Assembly: GCA_026391235.1 (NCBI GenBank)
Contig: JAPLDV010000678.1
Span: 1-5,916 of the forward strand
Direction of reading: 5' to 3'
Source: Bacteroidia bacterium
Lineage (GTDB): Bacteria; Bacteroidota; Bacteroidia; Bacteroidales; UBA12481
Length of the DNA: 5,916 nt
Shown one piece after another: positions 1-4,583 of the stretch. The notes under the pieces are model-generated. The model saw nothing but the letters and a program-made list of their open reading frames with translations. It searched no databases and was not told the DNA's origin. Both the position numbers and the translations under genes were made by a program. Within the stretch, counting starts at the first letter, position 1; each line of letters opens with the position of its first letter.

Positions 1-327
1 AAACCCGATCCCGTAGCGATGTATGAAAAATTCAAAGTCTCTTATCGGCCCGATATAACTGCGATTGATACAACATCTTACGCCGGGGCCTCCTATTATG
101 AAGCACTTTTGCTGATGGATGAAGGGAATTTTACCGAATCCACCTGGCTGTTTGAAGAGATGATCACCGTTGACACCACTTTTGGGGTAAGCCCCCGTTG
201 GTTCCTGGCCCTGATTAACTTGCGCAAAGGAGATAAGCAGTCGTGCATGGATCAGCTGGAAGCCATTAAAAACAGCGACCCCGCGTTCTATAAACAAGTA
301 GCAGAAAAACTATACCGGAAGCTATAA
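1..327 (+). CDS. C-terminal fragment of a TPR-like helical-repeat protein (5' end outside window)
   Basis: The reading frame is open from base 1, before the first ATG at 19, so this is the tail of a longer gene; 108 codons are visible. The visible protein is alpha-helical in character. It has two helix-turn-helix units of TPR type: one around YYEALLLMDEGNFTESTWLF, and a second with the pattern W-F-L-A-L-x-x-L-R-K-G-D. It ends in a lysine-rich helix finishing KLYRKL. This pattern resembles the C-terminus of Bacteroidota TPR proteins, often membrane-anchored with an N-terminal TM segment, but that part is not visible here. TPR domains bind other proteins, and no catalytic residue can be claimed. 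The stop at 325-327 overlaps the stop of the convergent lipoprotein gene by 6 bases. The coding call is firm; the TPR call is by pattern only. Confidence 0.8.
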   Translation, partial: KPDPVAMYEKFKVSYRPDITAIDTTSYAGASYYEALLLMDEGNFTESTWLFEEMITVDTTFGVSPRWFLALINLRKGDKQSCMDQLEAIKNSDPAFYKQVAEKLYRKL

Positions 328-858
328 AACTTTAGCAGTAACCACCGTAGTGAATGTTACCTGCAGGTTGAAAGTGACGTTAGTCTGGCTCGCATTACCT
401 GAAAAAGTTACAGTGACTTCCTTCTGTTCACCCAGGATCTCATTGATTTTTGTCCACTGACTGGCAGAATTGTCAAATGTTACGGCACTCCCGTTTGTCA
501 GGGGAAGATTGGCGAAATTCCATTCAGTTGATTTGGAAGGTGTAGATACCTTAAGCTTAACATCGGTTAAAGTCACATTAGCCGATAAATTGCTGATTGT
601 ACCCGTCATTCCGGTAACCTCAAAACCATTAATTCTATCCTTGTACTCTGCGAGATCTTCATTACTGAGCGGATCCAGGGTAGCGGTCGACAGAAAAGCT
701 GCGGTTGGGGACTTTAGTACGGGCGAAGAACTCGTAACTGGCAGATTTACAGTGAAATCGGTATTTATCTTAACTGTAAGAGCATCATTGATCTTTTTGC
801 AACTGCTAAGGATCAAAACCGTGAACAAGAGGCTGAGAGCAATGGTTCTTTTTTTCAT
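322..858 (-). CDS. Small beta-rich lipoprotein of unknown function
   Basis: The 178-residue product starts with a lipoprotein signal peptide: MKKR, a hydrophobic stretch of residues 6-17, and a lipobox LSSC with the acylated Cys at residue 20. Cys is followed by KK rather than an acidic run, so there is no obvious surface-export signal of the kind described in Capnocytophaga; a periplasm-facing lipoprotein is the simpler reading. The mature part is rich in Thr, Ser, Val and Asn with alternating hydrophobic residues, notably residues 80-105 and the last 30, which suggests a beta-sandwich. No enzyme motif is visible. It loosely recalls short Bacteroidota lipoproteins beginning LLSSCKK that lack an assigned function, but this is recollection only. 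It lies 57 bases downstream of the hydratase gene on the same strand, with its own possible promoter. The start is an ATG at 858-856. The 141-codon frame on the other strand is antisense noise. Confidence 0.8.
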   Translation of the reverse strand: MKKRTIALSLLFTVLILSSCKKINDALTVKINTDFTVNLPVTSSSPVLKSPTAAFLSTATLDPLSNEDLAEYKDRINGFEVTGMTGTISNLSANVTLTDVKLKVSTPSKSTEWNFANLPLTNGSAVTFDNSASQWTKINEILGEQKEVTVTFSGNASQTNVTFNLQVTFTTVVTAKVL

Positions 859-886
859 AACACTATTGTTTATTAGTTTAACATCA

Positions 887-894
887 CAAACTTA
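887..894 (-). promoter_or_regulatory. Candidate -7 element (TAAGTTTG) for the lipoprotein gene
   Basis: Read on the minus strand, bases 894-887 are TAAGTTTG, a full match to the Bacteroidetes TAnnTTTG -7 consensus. It lies 28 bases ahead of the lipoprotein ATG, so the leader would be about 20 bases. ATTG sits 22 bases further upstream, at the hydratase stop, and could act as a poor -33 element; the usual gap is 19-21. The gene could therefore be expressed apart from the hydratase gene. This is a motif match only. Confidence 0.4.
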
Positions 895-915
895 AATATG
901 TTTTCTGATTTTGGT

Positions 916-1383
916 TCAATCGGTAAAATGGTATAGGAACAATATATACCCCACGAATGCCGGCTTGGGATTGTCGAGAATTTCCATGGTAACCTTCATT
1001 CGGGTTCGTATGATACCCCGAAGGTTTGTGAGTGCATCCATAAATATCCGGATACGCACCTGGTCGTTAACCTTTACCGGCTGATTGAACTTGAAATCTT
1101 CTATACCGTAGTTTACCAGCATCTTAACCTTTTTTACATCAGCGATCTGCGCCCATAAATAGGGCAGGAGTGAAACGGTAAGATACCCGTGAGCGATAGT
1201 ACAGCCAAAAGGTGATTCCGTTTTTGCACGTTCGGGATCAATGTGGATCCATTGATGGTCGAGCGTGGCATTTGCAAATTGATCAATTTGTTGCTGGGTG
1301 ATGGTCAGATAATCTGATACACCGATTTCCTGTCCTACAAGCGTCTGAAATTCAGCCAGTCCATTTATGATCCGTGGAGTCAT
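916..1383 (-). CDS. NodN/MaoC-like hot-dog dehydratase
   Basis: From the ATG at 1383 the product is 155 residues, a usual length for NodN-type single hot-dog proteins. A 12-codon longer version would need a TTG start at 1419 and is less likely. The hydratase-2 motif is clear: Asp42 and His47 in LDHQWIHIDP match the spacing of the catalytic Asp and His of R-specific enoyl-CoA hydratases (MaoC, PhaJ). It is followed by A53 and the substrate-pocket stretch ESPFGCTIAHGYLT. The family hydrates trans-2-enoyl-CoA or related thioesters in the cytoplasm; the exact substrate is unknown. One oddity is that the residue before the catalytic Asp is Leu41, where Gly is usual in this family. No other fatty-acid gene is present in the window. 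The lipoprotein gene lies downstream on the same strand. No clear promoter was found in its upstream gap. Confidence 0.88.
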   Translation of the reverse strand: MTPRIINGLAEFQTLVGQEIGVSDYLTITQQQIDQFANATLDHQWIHIDPERAKTESPFGCTIAHGYLTVSLLPYLWAQIADVKKVKMLVNYGIEDFKFNQPVKVNDQVRIRIFMDALTNLRGIIRTRMKVTMEILDNPKPAFVGYILFLYHFTD

Positions 1384-1430
1384 AGTATTAGAAGTTAATA
1401 TTTTGCTTTCGCCTGCCAAGATAAAAAAAA

Positions 1431-1500
1431 TACCACGGAGACCCGGAGATCACAGATTTCCACTTAGATTTTCTTTTTTCTCCGTGTTTTTACGTGGCGG
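1431..1500. repeat. CCACGGAG-type degenerate intergenic repeat element with inverted ends
   Basis: The left arm is built from degenerate 8-9 base units: ccacggag, acccggag, atcacagat, then cacttagat. The right arm is its approximate inverse: ctccgtg at 1480-1486 is an exact complement of cacggag at 1434-1440, and cgtgg at 1493-1497 pairs with ccacg at 1433-1437. A pyrimidine-rich stretch lies between. From memory, intergenic elements of the CCACGGAGACACGGAG style occur in many environmental bacterial genomes; their function is unclear. No transposase or target duplication was seen. It could also act as a hairpin near the start of the hydratase transcript. Confidence 0.5.
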
Positions 1501-1506
1501 GTATTA

Positions 1507-1560
1507 TTGACGAACAACAACCATCAACACGAATAACCCCGATTATCGTTCGTTCGTCAA
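1507..1560. repeat. 9-bp perfect inverted repeat (ttgacgaac / gttcgtcaa) with nested arms
   Basis: TTGACGAAC at 1507-1515 is the exact reverse complement of GTTCGTCAA at 1552-1560. Inside it, cga-a-taa (1530-1536) can pair with ttatcg (1543-1548) with one bulged A. The element sits 21 bases upstream of the TAnnTTTG box at 1582. An operator pair for a dimeric regulator and a cruciform or RNA hairpin are both possible; the sequence alone cannot choose. Confidence 0.5.
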
Positions 1561-1581
1561 AAAGTTATTTGGCATGTCTTT

Positions 1582-1589
1582 TACGTTTG
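1582..1589 (+). promoter_or_regulatory. Candidate -7 element (TACGTTTG) for the DUF4402 genes 1-2 transcript
   Basis: TACGTTTG fully matches the Bacteroidetes TAnnTTTG -7 box. No TTTG -33 element is found at the usual 19-21 base gap; the only upstream TTTG (1568-1571) is too close. If used, transcription would start near 1596, giving a leader of roughly 110 bases, which is long enough to hold the hairpins around 1689-1770. Confidence 0.4.
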
Positions 1590-1688
1590 CCCCAATCAGA
1601 ATGATGTTTATCAAACAAAGAGACAATACCTTAAGGCAGTTGATGATATCTTGTTACCGATGGCTTAACTTGGTATCGAAAAGAACGA

Positions 1689-1770
1689 AAACGCCGGAAG
1701 GAAGCAATTATGAAAAAATTAAAACTAATAACACTCGGGATAACTTCCTTCCTGGCGTTTGCTTCCGGCG
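1689..1770 (+). promoter_or_regulatory. Shine-Dalgarno-sequestering hairpins at the start of DUF4402 gene 1
   Basis: A purine-rich SD-like sequence, AAGGA (1698-1702), sits 7 bases before the ATG at 1710; such sites are uncommon in this phylum. Bases 1689-1704 can pair with 1744-1760 within the signal-peptide codons: nine pairs (1696-1704 with 1744-1752), one bulged T (1753), then seven pairs (1689-1695 with 1754-1760). A second, exclusive pairing joins 1692-1700 with 1762-1770 (nine perfect pairs). Both bury the SD. In the first, the ATG lies in the loop. Translational control is an inference. Confidence 0.5.
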
Positions 1771-2228
1771 GAGCAACTGCACAGGTCACAGCTGCCGGAC
1801 ATATCTTCGCTGAAGTTATTGATGCCATCACGGCTTTTGAATCCTCCCCGATGAATTTCGGACGGTTCTCCACGGGCGATCAGGGCGGTTCCATTGTTAT
1901 CCCGGCCAGCGGAGCGGCCGTTTCAACCTCCAGTGTGATTACCACTGACAGCGAAATCAACCCGGCCACCTTTTCTGTCTCCGGTGCAAAAGACGCCACC
2001 TTTTCCGTTACCCTGCCCGAGGGTCCCACCACGCTAACCAGCCACACAGGTGATACCATGACGGTTACCGACTGGACCGCAACATCCGGAAAGGGCGATG
2101 ATGCATATATTCTTGCAGGGGGCATTCAAACAGTTAAAGTAGGAGCCACGCTTCAGGTTGGTTCCATTAATGATAATCCGAAGGGTATCTATACTGGTTC
2201 ATACAAAGTTACCTTCGCCTACAACTAG
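1710..2228 (+). CDS. DUF4402 family secreted protein, copy 1 (putative fibre subunit)
   Basis: The 172-residue product has a Sec signal peptide: MKKLK, a hydrophobic core, and predicted cleavage ATA|Q after residue 24. The DUF4402 pattern follows: PMNFG near residue 47, a GDQGGSIVI strand, AxFSVSGAKDATFSVTLP, GxTLQVGS, and the C-terminal NPKGIYTGSYKVTFAYN. There are no cysteines. DUF4402 proteins are small all-beta exported proteins whose role is not firmly settled; their NFG core recalls the spore-coat-U pilin-like family. The C-terminus carries the pilus-subunit signature: penultimate Tyr, Gly at position 14 from the end, alternating hydrophobics. It is about half identical to copy 3 from the NFG motif onward. 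The ATG at 1710 has an AAGGA site 7 bases upstream that can be masked by a hairpin. The function as a polymerising subunit is inferred from the tail motif and the chaperone gene nearby. Confidence 0.87.
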   Translation: MKKLKLITLGITSFLAFASGGATAQVTAAGHIFAEVIDAITAFESSPMNFGRFSTGDQGGSIVIPASGAAVSTSSVITTDSEINPATFSVSGAKDATFSVTLPEGPTTLTSHTGDTMTVTDWTATSGKGDDAYILAGGIQTVKVGATLQVGSINDNPKGIYTGSYKVTFAYN

Positions 2229-2243
2229 CCTGAAATCTCAGGT
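2228..2243 (+). other. Hairpin directly after the stop of DUF4402 gene 1
   Basis: CCTGA (2229-2233) pairs with TCAGG (2238-2242) over a 4-base loop, with an extra G-T pair outside. No T-tract follows, so it is not a classical terminator. A similarly placed hairpin follows copy 3, and the flanking bases resemble each other, so it was probably copied with the gene. Confidence 0.4.
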
Positions 2244-2416
2244 AAACTTCCAAAATATAGTAGATCATTCCAGTAAATGGAATACTTTCTATTTGTTAAC
2301 AACTTGTAATAATCAGAAAATGAGGCGAATAGGATTAACACGCCAGATTGGTATGCTTATTGTCTGTTGTGGCATAGAAAAAATTATTAAAAACAAATAA
2401 ATTAAATTTCTAAGTC

Positions 2417-2929
2417 ATGAAAACTTCAATCAAACTCTTCGCTCTCGGAATGATCCTGATGGGATTCGGTGTTAGTGTGAATGCACAGTCAACGGCTACG
2501 GCCAGCACCACTGCCACACTTGTAGTACCGATTTCTATTGCAAAAACAACTGACATGAATTTTGGAACAGTTGCAGCCAGTGCTACCGCAGGTACTGTAG
2601 CATTAGATTACATAAATGGCCGCACCGCAACCGGAGGTGCCAGTTTACCTGCTGGCTCCGTTACACAGAAAACTGCTGTCTTTACAGTTACCGGAGAAGG
2701 AAGCAGCACATTTTCAATTGCTGTTCCTTCAGCCCCAATTACACTGAATGGATCCGTTTCAGGAACAATGACCGTAGACAATTTTGTAGCTGATCTTGGC
2801 GCAGCCGCTACTCTCGTATCAGGTTCCAAGGTAATCAATGTAAAGGCTATCTTAAATGTACCCGCCAATGCAGTTGCAGGAACTTACACTAATGCAAGTG
2901 GCTTATTTGTAACTGTTAACTACAACTAA
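2417..2929 (+). CDS. DUF4402 family secreted protein, copy 2 (divergent paralogue)
   Basis: The 170-residue product has a Sec signal peptide with predicted cleavage VNA|Q after residue 23. The mature start is Thr/Ala-rich (STATASTTATLVVPISI), followed by the MNFGTV motif, AVFTVTGEGSSTFSIAVP and the C-terminal GTYTNASGLFVTVNYN. These fit DUF4402, but the protein is clearly farther from copies 1 and 3 than they are from each other. There is no cysteine. It lacks the NPKGIYTGSY block. Its tail has the penultimate Tyr, but the Gly lies 16 residues from the end, as if two residues had been inserted in the last hairpin. Codon choice looks more AT-rich than in copies 1 and 3 by eye. The start ATG follows an A/T-rich leader without an SD, typical of the phylum. 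It lies 188 bases after copy 1 and is followed by a strong terminator. It may be a different structural subunit of the same fibre. Confidence 0.85.
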   Translation: MKTSIKLFALGMILMGFGVSVNAQSTATASTTATLVVPISIAKTTDMNFGTVAASATAGTVALDYINGRTATGGASLPAGSVTQKTAVFTVTGEGSSTFSIAVPSAPITLNGSVSGTMTVDNFVADLGAAATLVSGSKVINVKAILNVPANAVAGTYTNASGLFVTVNYN

Positions 2930-2943
2930 CATTTTCCTGCCGG

Positions 2944-2995
2944 AATACAAAGAGTGCTGCCAGAGGCGGTGCTCTTTGTATTTTGGATTTTGTTT
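2944..2995 (+). terminator. Rho-independent-type terminator after DUF4402 gene 2
   Basis: AATACAAAGAG (2944-2954) is the exact complement of CTCTTTGTATT (2972-2982). The stem extends inward with two G-C and three G-T pairs to a 7-base loop at 2960-2966, giving about 16 pairs. A T-rich run follows (ttttggattttgtttta). It begins 15 bases after the gene 2 stop and separates genes 1-2 from gene 3 onward. The lower stem is palindromic and could also serve the opposite strand. Confidence 0.8.
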
Positions 2996-3018
2996 TACTT
3001 GTGTTAAGTTTATCTTTA
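2989..3018 (+). promoter_or_regulatory. Candidate promoter for DUF4402 gene 3, chaperone and adhesin
   Basis: TTTG (2989-2992) is followed 18 bases later by TATCTTTA (3011-3018), which matches TAnnTTTG at 7 of 8 positions; the expected gap is 19-21. It lies just after the terminator and about 36 bases before the chosen ATG at 3054, where a promoter for a new transcript is expected. A second near-match, tacgtttc at 3017-3024, overlaps it. Confidence 0.35.
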
Positions 3019-3053
3019 CGTTTCAGAGTCTTTTTTCAAAAGTATCAGCCGAA

Positions 3054-3575
3054 ATGAAAAAGCTTATCCTGATCATTGTTGCAATTTCCACCTTCCTGGT
3101 GCTGCCTGCTGTCCGGGTTATGGCACAGGATCGTGCAACTGCTCGGGTATCGGCAATGATCATTATACCGTTAACTGCCACAGAGTACACCTCACTGAAT
3201 TTCGGACGGGTATTTCCGGGCAGCCAGGGTGGCACTATCACGGTTAGCCCAACAGGCTATGTTGTAACCTCATCCACGGTTGTTGCCGATGCGAGTCCCA
3301 GAAATCCCGGCGGCTTTTATGTTACCGGCCAAACGGATGCCACTTTCTCGATTGCTCTGCCGGATGGTCCGGCTACCCTTACCAGTACTGATGATTCAAA
3401 AACCATGGTGGTGAGCGATTGGGTCACCGTCCCTGAAAACGGCGATGCCGGTATCAAACTCACCGGAGGCAACCAAATGGTTATGGTTGGGGCCACTCTC
3501 AATGTGGGTTCACTGGATGAGAACCCCAAGGGAATCTACACGGGTTCATACCAAATCACCTTCGCATACAATTAA
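3054..3575 (+). CDS. DUF4402 family secreted protein, copy 3 (putative fibre subunit)
   Basis: The ATG at 3054 is chosen because it opens directly into a signal peptide (MKKLILIIVAISTFLVL, cleavage VMA|Q after residue 24). The in-frame ATG at 2976 would add 26 residues, begin inside the terminator stem and hide that signal. The mature protein has the DUF4402 pattern: LNFGRVFPGSQGG, DATFSIALPDGPATLT, VGATLNVGS and NPKGIYTGSYQITFAYN at the end. Its total of 173 residues is almost the same as copy 1. No cysteine is present. The tail again shows penultimate Tyr and Gly 14 from the end. It differs from copy 1 in the N-terminal strand, where ATARVSAMIIIPL is closer to the usual DUF4402 start. The chaperone gene begins 78 bases downstream, so it may be that chaperone's closest client. 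Confidence 0.87.
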   Translation: MKKLILIIVAISTFLVLPAVRVMAQDRATARVSAMIIIPLTATEYTSLNFGRVFPGSQGGTITVSPTGYVVTSSTVVADASPRNPGGFYVTGQTDATFSIALPDGPATLTSTDDSKTMVVSDWVTVPENGDAGIKLTGGNQMVMVGATLNVGSLDENPKGIYTGSYQITFAYN

Positions 3576-3591
3576 CCTGATCTCCCGGGTT
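3574..3591 (+). other. Hairpin overlapping the stop of DUF4402 gene 3
   Basis: AACCTG (3574-3579) can pair with CGGGTT (3586-3591), including one G-T pair, over a 6-base loop. There is no strong T-tract. Position and surrounding bases match the post-stop hairpin of copy 1, although the stem bases differ. Confidence 0.35.
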
Positions 3592-3610
3592 TAGTTTCCG
3601 GATGGTGCAA

Positions 3611-3645
3611 TTCACACTCATTTTATATGTATATATTTGTGTGAA
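3611..3645 (+). promoter_or_regulatory. Inverted repeat overlapping a perfect -7 element upstream of the chaperone
   Basis: TTCACAC (3611-3617) is the exact complement of GTGTGAA (3639-3645). TATATTTG (3632-3639), a full match to TAnnTTTG, ends in the right arm. No TTTG is found 19-21 bases upstream. A start site near 3645 would leave a very short leader to the ATG at 3654, or about 20 bases to the one at 3666. An operator that blocks a promoter is possible, as is an RNA hairpin between gene 3 and the chaperone. Confidence 0.4.
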
Positions 3646-3653
3646 ATAACTTA

Positions 3654-4547
3654 ATGTTCTGCGCAATGAATACATCAGGAACAATTCTCGCCCGGTTTGC
3701 CCGTCAGGATTTTTTACGGGTATTGATTTTACTCTGTGGATTGATCATTTTACCCGGCATTTCTTATACCGGTTTGATGGCACAGGGAAACCTGCTGATC
3801 ACTCCGCGAAGGGTTGTCTTCGAAGGCACCAAAAGAAACGAGGAACTGAACCTGGCCAATACCGGTATTGATTCCGCAACGTATAATGTTTCGCTGGTGC
3901 AATACCGGATGAAGGAAGACGGTGCGTTTGAAGAGATCAAAGTACCCGATTCAGGCCAGTTTTTTGCCGATAAGTATATCCGGTTTTTCCCGCGCACGGT
4001 TACGTTGGCCCCAAATGAAGCCCAAGTTGTTAAAATGCAGTTATTCAGGACAAATAATATCCCCGCCGGCGAATACCGCTCACATGTTTATTTCAGGGCA
4101 GTTCCCAAACAAACGGCTCTGGGTGAAGAAGAAAAGCCCAAAGATTCAACAACTTTATCAGTAAAACTGGTTCCAATTTTTGGAATAACCATTCCCGTAA
4201 TCATACGGGTGGGTGAAAACACGATGAAGGTCACTCTTTCGGACCTCTCCTTTGAAATGATCAATGATACCGTGCCCAGGCTGAACCTGGCATTTAACCG
4301 TACCGGGAATATATCGGTATACGGCGATCTTGCAGTAAATCATGTATCACCCGATGGAATAGCAACTCAGGTGGGAACCATCAGAGGGATTGCTGTTTAT
4401 ACTCCGAATGTCATACGGAGGATTAAAATGGATCTGAACAGGATTCCGGTTGTTAATTTCAGCGCTGGAAAACTACAGGTAATCTACTCCGGTCAAACTG
4501 ATGCCAAACCGGTGAAATACGCCGAAGCAGAATTGCTTTTACGCTGA
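3654..4547 (+). CDS. PapD-like periplasmic pilus-assembly chaperone
   Basis: The 297-residue product (293 if the ATG at 3666 is used) has a long signal peptide, hydrophobic around residues 21-36, with predicted cleavage LMA|Q after residue 43. Domain 1 (about 46-150) follows the pilus-chaperone pattern: TPRRVVFEG (51-58), where Arg53 lines up with the subunit-anchoring Arg8 of PapD (R-x-V-F-D-G there); ELNLAN; then F-x-P-R-T-V-T-L-A-P-N-E-A-Q (112-124). The interdomain stretch FGITIPVIIRVG (176-187) replaces the LFYRP region of PapD, and I see no clear equivalent of Lys112. Domain 2 (about 188-297) is a second Ig-like beta domain. Such chaperones hold fibre subunits in the periplasm by donating a strand. 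It sits 78 bases after DUF4402 gene 3 and 36 bases before the adhesin gene, suggesting a shared transcript. The family call is good; DUF4402 proteins as clients are inferred. Confidence 0.85.
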   Translation: MFCAMNTSGTILARFARQDFLRVLILLCGLIILPGISYTGLMAQGNLLITPRRVVFEGTKRNEELNLANTGIDSATYNVSLVQYRMKEDGAFEEIKVPDSGQFFADKYIRFFPRTVTLAPNEAQVVKMQLFRTNNIPAGEYRSHVYFRAVPKQTALGEEEKPKDSTTLSVKLVPIFGITIPVIIRVGENTMKVTLSDLSFEMINDTVPRLNLAFNRTGNISVYGDLAVNHVSPDGIATQVGTIRGIAVYTPNVIRRIKMDLNRIPVVNFSAGKLQVIYSGQTDAKPVKYAEAELLLR

Positions 4548-4583
4548 CATCAGATGAGAAAAGTGCCCGAATAATTAATAATA

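Larger units (their letters stand above)
1384..1709. other. Gene-free divergent intergenic region (326 bases)
   Basis: No supported gene lies here; the frames crossing it are short and lack family features. It separates the minus-strand hydratase from the plus-strand DUF4402 cluster and contains the CCACGGAG-type element, the 9-bp inverted repeat, the TAnnTTTG box and the SD-sequestering hairpin listed separately. Between 1590 and 1688 the only further structure seen is the 8-base palindrome ccttaagg at 1629-1636. Confidence 0.7.

Noticed and set aside
470..895. A 141-codon + strand frame
   Set aside because: It lies antisense to the lipoprotein gene, which has a clear lipobox and signal peptide. 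The + frame has no family features.
1417..1419. TTG start giving a 167-residue NodN/MaoC-like protein
   Set aside because: The ATG 36 bases further in (1383) fits the usual family length, and the extra 12 residues show no conserved feature.
1431..1475. Possible CRISPR-like short repeat array
   Set aside because: The units are 8-9 bases, degenerate and without spacers, so they do not fit a CRISPR array.
1574..1873. Short frames on both strands across the leader and signal-peptide region (79 and 80 codons)
   Set aside because: Both overlap DUF4402 gene 1 in other frames, and their products are low-complexity or featureless.
2267..2295. Weak hairpin attcca/tggaat followed by a T-rich run, and TCTATTTG as a promoter box
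   Set aside because: The stem is only 6 A/T-rich pairs and the box misses the conserved A. Neither is strong enough to call a terminator or promoter between genes 1 and 2.
2158..2400. 80-codon + strand frame running from gene 1 into the gap
   Set aside because: It overlaps the end of DUF4402 gene 1 in another frame and has no signal, motif or good start context.
2976..3053. 26-residue N-terminal extension of DUF4402 gene 3 from the ATG at 2976
   Set aside because: It would start within the terminator stem and place a second hydrophobic stretch ahead of a normal signal peptide. The ATG at 3054 matches the starts of copies 1 and 2.
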